Shown piece after piece: positions 36,961-45,854 of a stretch of DNA of 64,000 nucleotides (within the stretch, counting starts at the first letter, position 1; each line of letters starts with the position of its first letter). This DNA comes from DASQYE01 sp035940775. GTDB lineage: Bacteria > Acidobacteriota > Blastocatellia > Pyrinomonadales > Pyrinomonadaceae. The DNA lies in contig DASZEN010000007.1 of NCBI GenBank assembly GCA_035940775.1, forward strand, positions 71,587 to 135,586. The letters run 5' to 3'. The notes beneath the pieces were generated by a model. That model worked only from the letters and a program-made list of their open reading frames with translations. It was not told the DNA's origin and did no database searches. Both the position numbers and the translations under genes were made by a program.

Positions 36961-37299
36961 TATGGGGTCTCTTTTGCAGTCTTTGAAGTAGCCGGTTGAG
37001 CGCAGATTATTCGCCAGGAAAGTAAGGCTATACCATCTGCACTCCAGGGAAGCTACGGAATATGGTTGCTGTCGGGTGTTGAGTGAAACCCAAGCAGCAA
37101 CCCTGGCGGGAGACGAAAAGGAAACATCTCCAGCAGAGAGCTATGTTATGCCAGACGGTTGCGGGGCCATTCACTTTCTCCTGGCGTGTGGCCGTCCGGA
37201 CTTGGGGGAATATAGACCATTCAAGCTCAACAATGCAATCAGGTATCGGCTAAGGTTAAAGAGGCGAGGCCAACTTGTTTAGGATTTTTTTCGGGTCGG
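36961..37299. other. Intercassette stretch without a supported gene
   Basis: A 68-codon frame on the plus strand (37076-37282, TTG start) is possible but has no ribosome site, no recognisable domain, and is antisense to the cassettes. I leave it uncalled. Confidence 0.4.
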
Positions 37300-37374
37300 A
37301 AATTCGAGATTAAGAAATCCAGGAACGATGAAAGCAAAGCCATCGGGGCGTCCGCGTTCGATGAATCGATAAGC
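37300..37374 (-). repeat. Relic attC, left arm lost
   Basis: The right end GCGTTCGATGAATCGATAAG resembles CGTTCAATGAGTTGTTAGG, and the centre ACGATGAAAG...GCCATCG is conserved. No left core is visible. It sits where the attC of the 37389-37838 gene is expected. Confidence 0.5.
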
Positions 37375-37388
37375 GCCCCTTTTATAGC

Positions 37389-37838
37389 CTATCTATCAAC
37401 GCTCGGCGTCACTGTTCCGGGGAAATTCTTATAATTGACAAGCGTTGCTTTATTATCCCTCACGAACCAGATAAACGCCTCCGTCGCATCGCCCTTTTCA
37501 AATGTCGTATTGTAGACGAACCTCACCTGCACTGGATTTCCCATAATAACGTTAGCACCGCTTTGAGTCGTCTGCCGGACATTACCCCATTTTTCATGTG
37601 TCTGCTTCATGGCTGCCAATAGCTCAGTCTCGCTACCCGTCTTCTTTAGCATTTCATCTGCGTCATTAAATATTTCACGGTATTGCTCGGCATCAAGCCT
37701 GGCGTGAAACTGGGATACGGCTTGCTCTGCCGTTTTCCTATCATCGGCAACATAGCCCGGCTTAATTGAAACAGAGCAGGAAGCAGTGAAGATAAGCAGA
37801 GCAATTATTAAGAGAAGCGTCCAACTGCTTTTAGACAT
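37389..37838 (-). CDS. Lipoprotein, DUF4019/DUF3887-like (cassette)
   Basis: 149 residues with a lipoprotein signal LLIFTASC followed by SVSIKPGYV. The mature part has AEQAVSQFHARLDAEQYREI, then KWGNVRQTTQSGANVIM and VYNTTFEKGDATEAFIW, resembling the NTF2-like DUF4019/DUF3887 domain of small lipoproteins. It is probably envelope-anchored, with ligand unknown. Its attC is a relic, so the cassette may no longer be mobile. Confidence 0.6.
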   Translation of the reverse strand: MSKSSWTLLLIIALLIFTASCSVSIKPGYVADDRKTAEQAVSQFHARLDAEQYREIFNDADEMLKKTGSETELLAAMKQTHEKWGNVRQTTQSGANVIMGNPVQVRFVYNTTFEKGDATEAFIWFVRDNKATLVNYKNFPGTVTPSVDR

Positions 37839-37922
37839 AGAGGTGATGATTCCTGTAGCTATCTATTCGCTATCAGTCCCTGCGCCGCAACGTGAAAGCA
37901 TCCTTTTCTGATTCGAGCGAGC

Positions 37923-38028
37923 GCCGAACACCCGAATTAACCAGGCGGCGCAAAATCATTCAAGATTGAAGGATAGAAGAATGATGAAAAGCAAGCAACC
38001 GCCGCTCCGGTTCAATGAGTTGTTGGGC
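37923..38028 (-). repeat. attC site
   Basis: Cores GCCGAAC and GTTGGGC. Serves the DinB cassette at 38047-38550. Confidence 0.84.
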
Positions 38029-38046
38029 GGCGCTGATACCACAACC

Positions 38047-38550
38047 TCATGCTCCTTCAGGCCATTCTCCATGCTTATTCCCCGATCTCAACGGAGATGG
38101 TTGGTTCGGCCCTAAATTGTCCGGTTGAACATTGGCGTAGATGAAATTCTCCGGCGGCACAGGCACTCCGGCGAGCCTCCGCAGCATCGCTAACTGCCCA
38201 GCATGAGTCATAGCATCAGAGAAAGGCCCTTGAAGCATCTGCTCTGACGAAATGCCTTTGAGCGGCGTGCCAATCTCAAGGTGATGAGCCAGGTTTTCAA
38301 TAGTTTTATGAAACCTGAGAATTTCTGATTGGAAATCTGGAAGTGGCTCTTGATTATATTCGCCTCCGATGAAGAAAGTTCGCGCATAGCCTAAGACGCT
38401 TTCCATATGCCGAACTAGTTCAAGCGGCGTCCTGACTTTCGGAGCAGCGCGGAACGAGTAAAAAGACTCTGGCGCGCCACGAAGGGCTTTCTGTGTGCGA
38501 TAAGCAAGAGCAGCAAGAAAATGCCGAAGAAGTTCACGTTTATCATCCAT
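38047..38550 (-). CDS. DinB-fold protein (cassette)
   Basis: 167 residues, a four-helix bundle typical of DinB/YfiT metal proteins. The helices begin ELLRHFLAALAYRTQKAL and PLELVRHMESVLGYARTFF, and the later DAMTHAGQLAMLRRLAGVPV is the metal-binding H-x-x-Q helix of the family. These proteins often use zinc or nickel and act as thiol-dependent enzymes; the substrate is not known. A second DinB cassette lies at 57923. Single-gene cassette. Confidence 0.72.
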   Translation of the reverse strand: MDDKRELLRHFLAALAYRTQKALRGAPESFYSFRAAPKVRTPLELVRHMESVLGYARTFFIGGEYNQEPLPDFQSEILRFHKTIENLAHHLEIGTPLKGISSEQMLQGPFSDAMTHAGQLAMLRRLAGVPVPPENFIYANVQPDNLGPNQPSPLRSGNKHGEWPEGA

Positions 38551-38579
38551 AACTAATGTCTCTCAAAAATTAGGTGACC

Positions 38580-38681
38580 GCCCAACGCCCGAATTAACCC
38601 GCCGGGCATTCAACGCCGCGACGTACAAGTTGACGATGAAATGCAAGCTAACTCGCGGTCGGGTTCAATGAGTCGTTCGGG
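38580..38681 (-). repeat. attC site
   Basis: Cores GCCCAAC and GTTCGGG. The right core departs from consensus at two positions. Serves the gene at 38694. Confidence 0.83.
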
Positions 38682-38693
38682 GCATGATATTAA

Positions 38694-39650
38694 TTAAGTA
38701 GCTTGCTTTAATAGTCCGGAAAGCCAGTGCATGATGTTAAGAGCCAACTGACGGTTATCAACGCCCGGAAAGTTCATGCCCCAGGGTGAGGTTGGGGTTC
38801 CGCCTTCCTCTGCCGCCACGAGTTGTGCTGAAAGCATACCGGCTTCGCCGGTCACTACTACTCGACCTCTGCCGAACTTCATGGCAATGGCTTGAAACCG
38901 GCCTGCGGCAGAAACTTTTTGCTTAGAAGGCAAGATGTCAATCGCTGTCCCACCTAGCTTGAGGAAGCCTGTGCTTTCTGCTGGCCCTTTAAGTGACTGG
39001 CCGCCAAAAGTGACTACGCGATTGACTCGCTCTGTTCTATCTCGGCCTTGAGTAATCGGGTGCTCGATTAAGAGTTGGTTGTCGCGCCTGAACTCCAGGT
39101 TCACTTCATAGTAACCTTTCAAATGGTTCGACTCCGAGGTGTCCATCACCGTGGAGTTACTCATCTCGACGCCGAATCGCTTCGCAAGATTCTCGGCGGC
39201 TGCACCTGTCGGCTGATGATCCGTGATAAGCAACAGCCTCGCGCCATCGCGAACCCAATCGCGGACAGCATCGCATTCCTCATCCGTAAATGCGGGATTT
39301 GCGGCTTTAGGATCATCGACAGCTTCTGCCCCGAGCGCGTTGGCGATCACCAAAATATCATAACCTTTAAGCGAATCTTTGGAGAATTTCCGCTTATTGG
39401 GCGTTATCTGGTAGCCGTCATGAGCTATCAAATCGGCGAATGCTTTATATCGCCCGCCAGCGGTATGAAAGTTAAAGTGAGCCTCATCAAAGAGCACTTT
39501 CGGATGCTTCTTCGTGTAGGCGGGCCTGGCTACATTCGTATTAAAGTTTGGGTCAGATATCTGCTGATTGAAAACTACGGCTGGCGTTCCGCAAAGGATG
39601 ACCAATGAGGCTGAAACGGTAAGAATTGAACGAGTAGCAGTATTCTTCAT
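38694..39650 (-). CDS. Secreted DUF4350/GIFT-like domain protein (cassette)
   Basis: 318 residues. Signal peptide (ILTVSASLVILCGTPAVVF), then a Rossmann-like domain with the sequence VLFDEAHFNFHTAGGRYKAF, YDILVIANALGAEAV, and VRDWVRDGARLLLITDHQPT. These are hallmarks of the DUF4350/GIFT class-I glutamine-amidotransferase-like fold without an obvious catalytic cysteine. Such proteins probably bind a ligand. Single-gene cassette with its attC 13 bases from the stop. Confidence 0.65.
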   Translation of the reverse strand: MKNTATRSILTVSASLVILCGTPAVVFNQQISDPNFNTNVARPAYTKKHPKVLFDEAHFNFHTAGGRYKAFADLIAHDGYQITPNKRKFSKDSLKGYDILVIANALGAEAVDDPKAANPAFTDEECDAVRDWVRDGARLLLITDHQPTGAAAENLAKRFGVEMSNSTVMDTSESNHLKGYYEVNLEFRRDNQLLIEHPITQGRDRTERVNRVVTFGGQSLKGPAESTGFLKLGGTAIDILPSKQKVSAAGRFQAIAMKFGRGRVVVTGEAGMLSAQLVAAEEGGTPTSPWGMNFPGVDNRQLALNIMHWLSGLLKQAT

Positions 39651-39678
39651 GGATATCCTTTCATATCTGGCTTAAGCC

Positions 39679-39784
39679 ACCGAACGCTCGAATTAACGGG
39701 GCGGCGCGAATCCATCCAACATTGAAAGATAGAAGAATGATAAAAAGCACGCAATCGCCGCCCCGGTTCAATGAGTTGTTAGGC
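39679..39784 (-). repeat. attC site
   Basis: Cores ACCGAAC and GTTAGGC. Serves the DUF4145 cassette. Confidence 0.85.
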
Positions 39785-39812
39785 GCGGCGTTATCATTAA
39801 ATTCATTGTTTC

Positions 39813-40481
39813 CTACTCTCCACTCTCCAATTTTTGGCTCCCTTTGATTTCATTTAGTCTCGTTTTTACCCTTTCGATCAACTGTGGAGCGCTATAAACA
39901 TACTCCAAAATAGCGCGACTCAAATCATCAAGCACAGGTACTTCATCTGCACTCAGCTCTCCTAAACTGGCGTGAGCGCCTATGTTTCTGAGAGCTCTTA
40001 AATTATGAGCCATTTCCACCAGTGGCCGCGGAATTTCTCCTTTACGCCCAAGATTCTCCAGCTTTTGGAAGAGAGAATTACCCACAGCCCTCCTATCCTC
40101 ACACACCAATTCAAGTATACGTCCAAGAAGGACAGCGTAAGCATTTGTATCTATACCCTTAACTTTAGCTGCCCCTTGATAAGCGACCTTGATCTTATCT
40201 GGCAAACCGAGTGGTAACTTATCAGGCTGAGGATAAAGCACAATTGGAACCCACTCTTCCGGGTCTCTCAATTCATGGTAATAATACCGACGAAGAATCA
40301 CCCCGTTACAAGCTGGGCAAAGTAAAAGCTCATAAATAGCACCAGCTTCCCATGATAAATGTGACTCCTCATGAGAATACTCTTTAGTTTGAGAATATTC
40401 CGCTACGTATTCCATCGGTGCAGTATTTCCACAATGACCGCACTCCAAAACACCGCTGAATTTCTTTTCTCTGTTACTCAT
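39813..40481 (-). CDS. DUF4145 domain protein with zinc-ribbon N-terminus (cassette)
   Basis: 222 residues, cytoplasmic. The N-terminal part has LECGHCGNTAPM and LLCPACNGVILRRYYYH, two CxxC pairs forming a zinc ribbon. The C-terminal part is helical with RILELVCEDRRAVG, SLFQKLENLGRKGEIPRPL and NLRALRNIGAHAS. The RN-x-GAH motif is the DUF4145 signature. This domain is found in proteins next to restriction and other defence genes, and is related to HEPN-type folds. A defensive role is possible but not shown by this context. Confidence 0.72.
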   Translation of the reverse strand: MSNREKKFSGVLECGHCGNTAPMEYVAEYSQTKEYSHEESHLSWEAGAIYELLLCPACNGVILRRYYYHELRDPEEWVPIVLYPQPDKLPLGLPDKIKVAYQGAAKVKGIDTNAYAVLLGRILELVCEDRRAVGNSLFQKLENLGRKGEIPRPLVEMAHNLRALRNIGAHASLGELSADEVPVLDDLSRAILEYVYSAPQLIERVKTRLNEIKGSQKLESGE

Positions 40482-40513
40482 AACTTAAAGTTTACTCTCA
40501 CCTGAAGGGTAGC

Positions 40514-40622
40514 GCCTAACGCCCGAATTAACCTGCGCCGAGCATAAAGCATCCAGGATGTGGGAACAAGACAACGATGAAAGGGAAGCTGTCGAAGCGT
40601 CGGGTTCAATGAGTTGTTAGAT
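40514..40622 (-). repeat. attC site
   Basis: Cores GCCTAAC and GTTAGAT. Serves the membrane protein at 40630-41049. Confidence 0.88.
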
Positions 40623-40629
40623 TCCGGCA

Positions 40630-41049
40630 TTAGGAGCGAGAGCTTTGCTGCTCAGGATCAGCCACCTTGCACGCCGTGCCATACCTGAACACGAGCCACG
40701 CGAAACAGATTGCAAAGCTCGTATATACAATCAGAGTTGCTATCAGAGGCCAACTCACGGCGTGGGAGAACTGTTGCTTTGCCAGGGCGAGCGCGCCCAC
40801 GATGAAGTGGACGCAATTGCCGAGCGAGAGCGGCCTTGAGTAAATCCCCCCGATCATGTTGTCCTTCGCCGTCCAATTCGTAATAGCAAAGGCGATATAC
40901 ATCGCGCCGAGTAGCTGTATGAGGACGGGCAGAGGTTCCGCCACAGGCGAGCCAAGAGCCTGTAGCAGTTCTGAGGGGGCGAACGACGCGGCTATACCGG
41001 CAAGGCCGAGCATCAGGCTGCTAGTCACCATTAATATCTTTGTATTCAC
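40630..41049 (-). CDS. Small four-helix membrane protein (cassette)
   Basis: 139 residues from the GTG at 41049, chosen because GGGAGGAG lies 7 bases upstream. The longer frame would start inside the next attC. There are four hydrophobic segments: LMLGLAGIAASFAP, VLIQLLGAMYIAFAITNW, FIVGALALAKQQF, and LIATLIVYTSFAICFAWLVF. No catalytic motif is seen. Single-gene cassette; function unknown. Confidence 0.65.
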   Translation of the reverse strand: MNTKILMVTSSLMLGLAGIAASFAPSELLQALGSPVAEPLPVLIQLLGAMYIAFAITNWTAKDNMIGGIYSRPLSLGNCVHFIVGALALAKQQFSHAVSWPLIATLIVYTSFAICFAWLVFRYGTACKVADPEQQSSRS

Positions 41050-41076
41050 TAATTGACTCCTCCCCATAGAATAGAA

Positions 41077-41185
41077 ATCTAACGCTAGAATTGACCCGGC
41101 CCGCGCGAGCGGCATTCTAGCAGACCGGAGAAGAGGATGCTGAAAGAGTGGCTATCGCGGGCCCGGGTTCAATGAGTTGTCAGGC
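41077..41185 (-). repeat. attC site
   Basis: Cores ATCTAAC and GTCAGGC. Left boundary of the oversized 41.2-45.7 kb interval. Confidence 0.87.
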
Positions 41186-41529
41186 GCGACGCTCGTTGAC
41201 GCGCCGTTCGCGCAACGGCAGCGGCGCCAGCAATGATTGATAAATTCATCGAAGCCGCTCATTGTGTCAAACGCAACTCTCGTGTTTCAGCGCGGCGAGT
41301 ATCCAATGATCCTTGCGGATTCATCGACGGACTCGAACGGCTTCTCTTCGTGGCAGTCGATGGGGAGGTTCTGTCCCGTGTTCCGCTTACCGACTTCCGG
41401 TAATTTCGGGACTGCGGGCGTTTCACTTTTTATCTTTTGCTCGATAACGCAATCTCTATGGATCAACCTTTTGGGGCATCGTAATTTTCAGGCACCTTCA
41501 GTCGGCCGCAAGTGACTGGAAGCATCGCC
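41186..41529. other. Gene-poor stretch with possible remnants
   Basis: About 340 bases without a complete gene. The minus strand has an open frame without ATG (CVIEQKIKSETPAVPKLPEV...IIGYSPR) at about 41262-41440 and a tail GRLKVPENYDAPKG. Both could be gene scraps; I recognise neither. Confidence 0.35.
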
Positions 41530-41640
41530 TTACTCGTATCGAATGGGCAGGCGACCTTCCCCCATGATTGAGTCTGCATCCGGTCTATCGCGCGACATGA
41601 CCGGGCTTCGTTCGCCCGTGATGATCCCTTCGCGGTTCAT
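41530..41640 (-). CDS. Short ORF overlapping the end of the M16 gene
   Basis: 36 codons from an ATG that overlaps the peptidase stop as ATGA, to a TAA at 41530. The sequence (MNREGIITGERSPVMSRDRP) is not recognised. The overlap would allow translational coupling, but it may equally be chance. Confidence 0.25.
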   Translation of the reverse strand: MNREGIITGERSPVMSRDRPDADSIMGEGRLPIRYE

Positions 41641-44390
41641 GGCTCCGGAGTTAGCACTTTATAGGCGATGCCTGCTTGCTTGAGCTGGGGTTCCACCTTC
41701 GACCGGTCGCCGATGACCAGCCAGACCATGGCGTCGGGGCGAAGGATCTGGCGGGCGGCCTGCTCGACCTGCTCCTTCGTCACCGCTCTAATGTCGGTAA
41801 CATATTTTTCGATTGCTCCGTCCGGCAAGCCTCTACGAACCGAAGTCGCGATGGCATTTGCGATCCCTTCGTCGGTCTCCCACTCCAGCGGCAAACCCAA
41901 AGTCAACATATCCTTTGTAAGCTGCAATTCGTCGGGGGAAATCGGCTTGCTGCCTTTCACGCTCTCTATATGGTTCCTGATCGCCGCGATCGCTTCGGCC
42001 GTATGCTGGGTTTGAACCTGGGTTTCGATGAGCAGCATCTGTCCGGCACGGCCGCCCCTGACGATGCCCCAGGCCCAATAAGCCCATTGCTTCTGGTCGC
42101 GCAGATCCACATAGATACGGCCCGCGGTTGAGTCGCCAAGGATATTTGTCATCACCGCGTTGGTGGGGTTCGCCGGGCTGACGGGAGCGTCGAGCAAAGT
42201 CGCGGCGGTAAGGTAAGCCTGCTCCATCCCTGGCCGGTCGATCAAATAAACGCCCTGGGCAGCCACCTGTTGGGGCACCGACACGACAGGCGCCCGGGAA
42301 CCGGCGCTGCTCCAGCGGCCGAGGGTGCCGGTCAGCGCGGCCTCCGCCTCCGCCTGGCTGATATCGCCGACGATGACGATCTCGCTGTTGGCGGGGTTGA
42401 ACCATTGATGGTGATATTCGGCAATGTCCGCACGCGTGATCTTGCTCAATCCGCTCGTCGTCCCCAGTCCGCTCCCTTCGGCAGCATAGGGAGTGCCTGC
42501 TCCGTAAAGGAGGCGGCGCACGGTCGCGCGGGAAAGCAGCCGCGGCGTGTTCGGCACATCCCGCACTTCCTGGATCTGCTTCTTCTTCTCGCGCTCGACC
42601 GCGGCGTCGGGAAATGTCGGCGCGCTCACCACTGTACGGAGAAGGTCGAGCGCTTCCTTTATATTCTCCTTCGGAGCGACAAGGGTCAGAGTGACCGCGT
42701 CGACGTCGGTCGTTGCCTGAAGGGTGGCATCGAGCCGGGCCAGCGCGTCCGTCATCTGCTCCTCGCCCATCTTGCCAGCGCCAGCGGTCAGGAGCGAGGC
42801 GGTCAGCCGGGCCAGACCCTGCTTATCCTGCGGGTCGACACCAGCGCCGCCGCGCACGATCAGCGAAGCGACCACGAGCGGTCCGCCTTGCCACTGCGCA
42901 TGACGCATCTGGAGACCGTTGGGCAAAGTGGTGACGTGCGTTTCGGGGAAGTCGGCGGGCTTGAATGCCGTGGCTCCGGGGATCCGAGACCTGTCCACAT
43001 CGGCCGACGTGGGCCGGTATTGCACCGTCGGTTCCAGGTCGAGGATATAAGCGGCGCGATGCAGCCAGCGTTGGGTGGCGGCGGAAACGTCCGCTGGCGT
43101 CGCCGCGCGCATCTGCTGCATGTTGTCGTCCAGCAATCCGGCATTGCCGTCGCCCAGCGCCCAGACGCTGGCGAGCAGGTCACTCTGCCCATTGAAGTCG
43201 GCGGTTCGCTGTGTGAGGCGGCGCAACTCTAGGAGCCTGGAGCGTTTCGCCCGTTCAAGCTCCTCGCGTGTCGGCTCTTTTGCCGCCAGCGCCGCGATTT
43301 CGTCCCGGATGAGGCGCTCGATGGTCCGGAACTCCGCCGTAGATGCCGCCTTGGCCGAAACCTGGAAAAGACTGGCCATGGCCCGGCCATTGACACCCCA
43401 GGACAGGTCGGCCGCATTGAGCCCGGCAGCGGAAAGGCGCCGCCGCACACGGGATGAGGCGCCATCCATCAGGATCGACCCCGCCAGCCTGAGGTGAACA
43501 TCGTCGATCGTGCCAAAGCTCGGCATCGGCCAGTTGAGGAAAAGCTGTGGCGGGGCCGTGTCGAAAATGCGCTCGCGCTTGTCCTGGCTGAACTCGGGAA
43601 TCCAAGTTGATATCCGACCGGGACGCGGGCCTGTCTGCAAACCGCCGAAATAAAGTTTGACCTTCCCGAGCGCTTCGGATGGAGTGATGTCGCCAGCGAT
43701 GACGACGGCGGCATTGCTCGGCGCATAATAGGTTTTGAAGAAATTCCGAACCTCGTCGAGGGTGATGGAGCCTAATTCCTGCGGATCGCCGACAGCTTCC
43801 TTATGATAGGGATGGTCGGCCGGAAAGACGCCAGCCGCAATATAGTGGCGCACATCTCCCCCCGGCTCATCCCGATTCATTTTTATCTCGTTGCGGACGA
43901 TCTCGATCTGCTCGGTGACCGTCTTCTGGGTGAGAGTGAGGTAGCCCATCCGATCCGATTCCAGCCAAAGTACGGCATCGAGCTGCGAAATCGGCGCAGT
44001 CTCAATAAGGCTTGTCATGTCAATACCGGTGCCGCCATTGGTGTTGGTGATGCCCAGGCTCTGCGTTGCCACCAAATGACCGCGCGGATTATGCTGCGAT
44101 CCATAGAATAGCAAATGCTCAAACAGGTGGGCCATTCCGTTCCGGCCCGGCGGATCGAAGCGCGATCCGACGTTATAAATCACGGTGACGGAAGCGATAG
44201 GCAGCTTGTGATCCTCGCGGACGAGGACGGTCAATCCGTTGTCGAGGGTGAACTGCGTGAAAGGTCGCAGGATCGGGTCGGGCTGCACCGTCTGCGCGGC
44301 CGTCGTAGACCAGGAAGCGACCGACATCGGCAGGATCGCAAGAAGGATGAGCCAAAGCACTGCTCGGATAACGGCCTTGAAAAGAAGCAT
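41637..44390 (-). CDS. Secreted M16-family zinc peptidase (two-domain)
   Basis: 917 residues from the ATG at 44390, which has GGTGG upstream and is followed by a signal peptide (LLFKAVIRAVLWLILLAILP). The N-terminal half carries the inverted zinc motif HLFEH (residues 88-92) and the distal glutamate in VRNEIKMNRDE, so it should be active. The second half is the usual inactive M16 copy (HVTTLPNGLQMRHAQWQGGP and beyond). Such insulinase-like enzymes degrade peptides in the periplasm. It is far larger than the other cassette genes and sits downstream of an AraC regulator in a 4.5-kb interval without internal attC. Confidence 0.85.
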   Translation of the reverse strand: MLLFKAVIRAVLWLILLAILPMSVASWSTTAAQTVQPDPILRPFTQFTLDNGLTVLVREDHKLPIASVTVIYNVGSRFDPPGRNGMAHLFEHLLFYGSQHNPRGHLVATQSLGITNTNGGTGIDMTSLIETAPISQLDAVLWLESDRMGYLTLTQKTVTEQIEIVRNEIKMNRDEPGGDVRHYIAAGVFPADHPYHKEAVGDPQELGSITLDEVRNFFKTYYAPSNAAVVIAGDITPSEALGKVKLYFGGLQTGPRPGRISTWIPEFSQDKRERIFDTAPPQLFLNWPMPSFGTIDDVHLRLAGSILMDGASSRVRRRLSAAGLNAADLSWGVNGRAMASLFQVSAKAASTAEFRTIERLIRDEIAALAAKEPTREELERAKRSRLLELRRLTQRTADFNGQSDLLASVWALGDGNAGLLDDNMQQMRAATPADVSAATQRWLHRAAYILDLEPTVQYRPTSADVDRSRIPGATAFKPADFPETHVTTLPNGLQMRHAQWQGGPLVVASLIVRGGAGVDPQDKQGLARLTASLLTAGAGKMGEEQMTDALARLDATLQATTDVDAVTLTLVAPKENIKEALDLLRTVVSAPTFPDAAVEREKKKQIQEVRDVPNTPRLLSRATVRRLLYGAGTPYAAEGSGLGTTSGLSKITRADIAEYHHQWFNPANSEIVIVGDISQAEAEAALTGTLGRWSSAGSRAPVVSVPQQVAAQGVYLIDRPGMEQAYLTAATLLDAPVSPANPTNAVMTNILGDSTAGRIYVDLRDQKQWAYWAWGIVRGGRAGQMLLIETQVQTQHTAEAIAAIRNHIESVKGSKPISPDELQLTKDMLTLGLPLEWETDEGIANAIATSVRRGLPDGAIEKYVTDIRAVTKEQVEQAARQILRPDAMVWLVIGDRSKVEPQLKQAGIAYKVLTPEP

Positions 44391-44478
44391 TCTGAAAGCC
44401 ACCCTTTTCTGAATGACGAAAGATTTAAGCACTTGGCAAAGTGATTGTCTTGAACGATTGAAACGCTGTGGAATCGTC

Positions 44479-45348
44479 TTAGCGTGCTTTGACCTTCGCC
44501 CGATAATCAAGCGGCGTCATTCCCGTAATCCGTTTGAACGTGCGTGAAAAATGGCTTTGGTCGGCAAAGCCCGCGGCCAGTCCAATCGAAGAAAGACTGA
44601 GTTCCGGATTTGAAAGCGCAAGACATGCATTTTCGATGCGCAGACGTCGAGTGTACTCGCCAATCGTGCACCGATAGTGTTTTCTGAATTCGCGCGCGAG
44701 ATGAACCGGGTGCACTCCGACCGCCTGCGCGATCTCTGTAAGCTGGAGCGTTTCAGCATAGCGCGCGTGCAACAGCTCAATCGCCCTTTTCAGCCATGAC
44801 GGCGGAGTTCGTTCATTTTTTTTGGCCTGCCGACGTAGGACTTCCGCGATCATCTCCAGCGTCAACCCTTCCATAGAGATGGTCGCTGCGGAATCGACTG
44901 TGTGAAACTCCTTGTACAGTTTTAGAAAAAGAGTGCCAAGCAAACCGCCGTGACAGTGCACGGAGTCTTCATTGATCTTCGAGAGTTCGCGAAAACGTTC
45001 CAGCCAGTCGGGAGCAATATCCACGCTGAAACAACGTGAGGCGCCGTTTGGAAAGTGAAGCGAGTGGCCCACGCCAGCCGGAATGTAAGCGAGCGTCAAC
45101 GGCTTGTATTCTCGGACTTTGGCGCCGTAAGCCTCGCGACAGTTGCCGGTCAGAGCAATACACATGTTGGGTTGCTCGTGCGAATGAGTCGACACTCCCA
45201 TGCCAGCCGCGTAAAACGTCTCGAAAAAGACGAATCCAGAGACCTCACGCGCCTTCAGGTGCCGCAATCCTGGTGGCGCTTCGCGCGGTTCCGAGTGGGC
45301 AACAAGATCAATATTGGATAGACGCATTCGGTTGTTGTTCACACGCAA
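44479..45348 (-). CDS. AraC-family transcriptional regulator with cupin N-domain
   Basis: 289 residues. The N-terminal cupin domain (HEQPNMCIALTGNCREAYG, YIPAGVGHSLHFPNG) is followed by two AraC helix-turn-helix motifs: LTEIAQAVGVHPVHLAREFR and LSSIGLAAGFADQSHFSRTF, ending ITGMTPLDYRAKV. It should bind DNA in response to a small ligand. It lies 88 bases upstream of the M16 gene on the same strand and is its likely regulator. A regulator-target pair is unusual inside a cassette array. Confidence 0.85.
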   Translation of the reverse strand: MRVNNNRMRLSNIDLVAHSEPREAPPGLRHLKAREVSGFVFFETFYAAGMGVSTHSHEQPNMCIALTGNCREAYGAKVREYKPLTLAYIPAGVGHSLHFPNGASRCFSVDIAPDWLERFRELSKINEDSVHCHGGLLGTLFLKLYKEFHTVDSAATISMEGLTLEMIAEVLRRQAKKNERTPPSWLKRAIELLHARYAETLQLTEIAQAVGVHPVHLAREFRKHYRCTIGEYTRRLRIENACLALSNPELSLSSIGLAAGFADQSHFSRTFKRITGMTPLDYRAKVKAR

Positions 45349-45387
45349 AGCTTAAGACCCTCCGAGCCATTCACCACTGAAAACCAC

Positions 45388-45465
45388 TTACGCGCGTCCG
45401 GTCAGCACGACCTCGCCGTCGTCGCGCCACTCGATAAGGATGACGCCGCCCGGCGCGTGCGCACA
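45388..45465 (-). pseudogene. Fragment of diaminopimelate epimerase C-terminus
   Basis: The minus-strand reading APGGVILIEWRDDGEVVLTG, ending in RA and a TAA at 45388, resembles the last 20-odd residues of DapF, in which a G-x-L-x-I-E-W strand is followed by V-x-x-TGPA. The rest of the gene is missing. Confidence 0.45.
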
Positions 45466-45489
45466 TCTACGGCGCGATCCTTCTTACCG

Positions 45490-45701
45490 TTAATCTTCTT
45501 CGACAACGACGGCGCCCTCGTGGCCCGGCACACAAGGCATCGTGACCTTGTAGTCTCCATCGCGCGTAGCCAGCTCCGTGTGGCAGATTCCTGACAAGCT
45601 GACGCGCACGATTACCTCGTGCGCGTCAGCTCGTCAGGATCGATTTCCTCGATCACAAACGGCTGTCCTGGCTGCCTCACCACGGCTGCTGTGATCCTCA
45701 T
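45490..45701 (-). pseudogene. Fragment of a zinc-dependent alcohol dehydrogenase
   Basis: Starts MRITAAVVRQPGQPFVIEEI and, after a frameshift near 45620, continues EVIVRVSLSGICHTELATRD and MPCVPGHEGAVVVEED before a TAA. The motifs GICHTEL and PGHEGAVVVE are the GroES-like N-domain of class III zinc alcohol dehydrogenases. Only the first 70 residues or so remain, so it is dead. Confidence 0.7.
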
Positions 45702-45745
45702 CCTGCCACCATCCTCACTTCAAGCGGGCATCGGGATTCTATCGA

Positions 45746-45854
45746 GCCTTACGCCCGAATTAACCCAACCCGCGCATGCAGCCTTCAACATTATCGCAGC
45801 AAACAAGCGTGAGAGAAATGCTATCGCGGGGTCTGATCGAATGAGTTGTCAGGT
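45746..45854 (-). repeat. attC site
   Basis: Cores GCCTTAC and GTCAGGT. Right boundary of the oversized interval; the stop codon of the 45849 gene lies inside it. Confidence 0.85.

Noticed and set aside
37076..37282. 68-codon plus-strand frame.
   Set aside because: TTG start, no ribosome site, no domain, opposite to the polarity of this part of the array.
41237..41515. 92-codon plus-strand frame.
   Set aside because: Antisense to the array and without any family feature; the minus strand carries equally open scraps.
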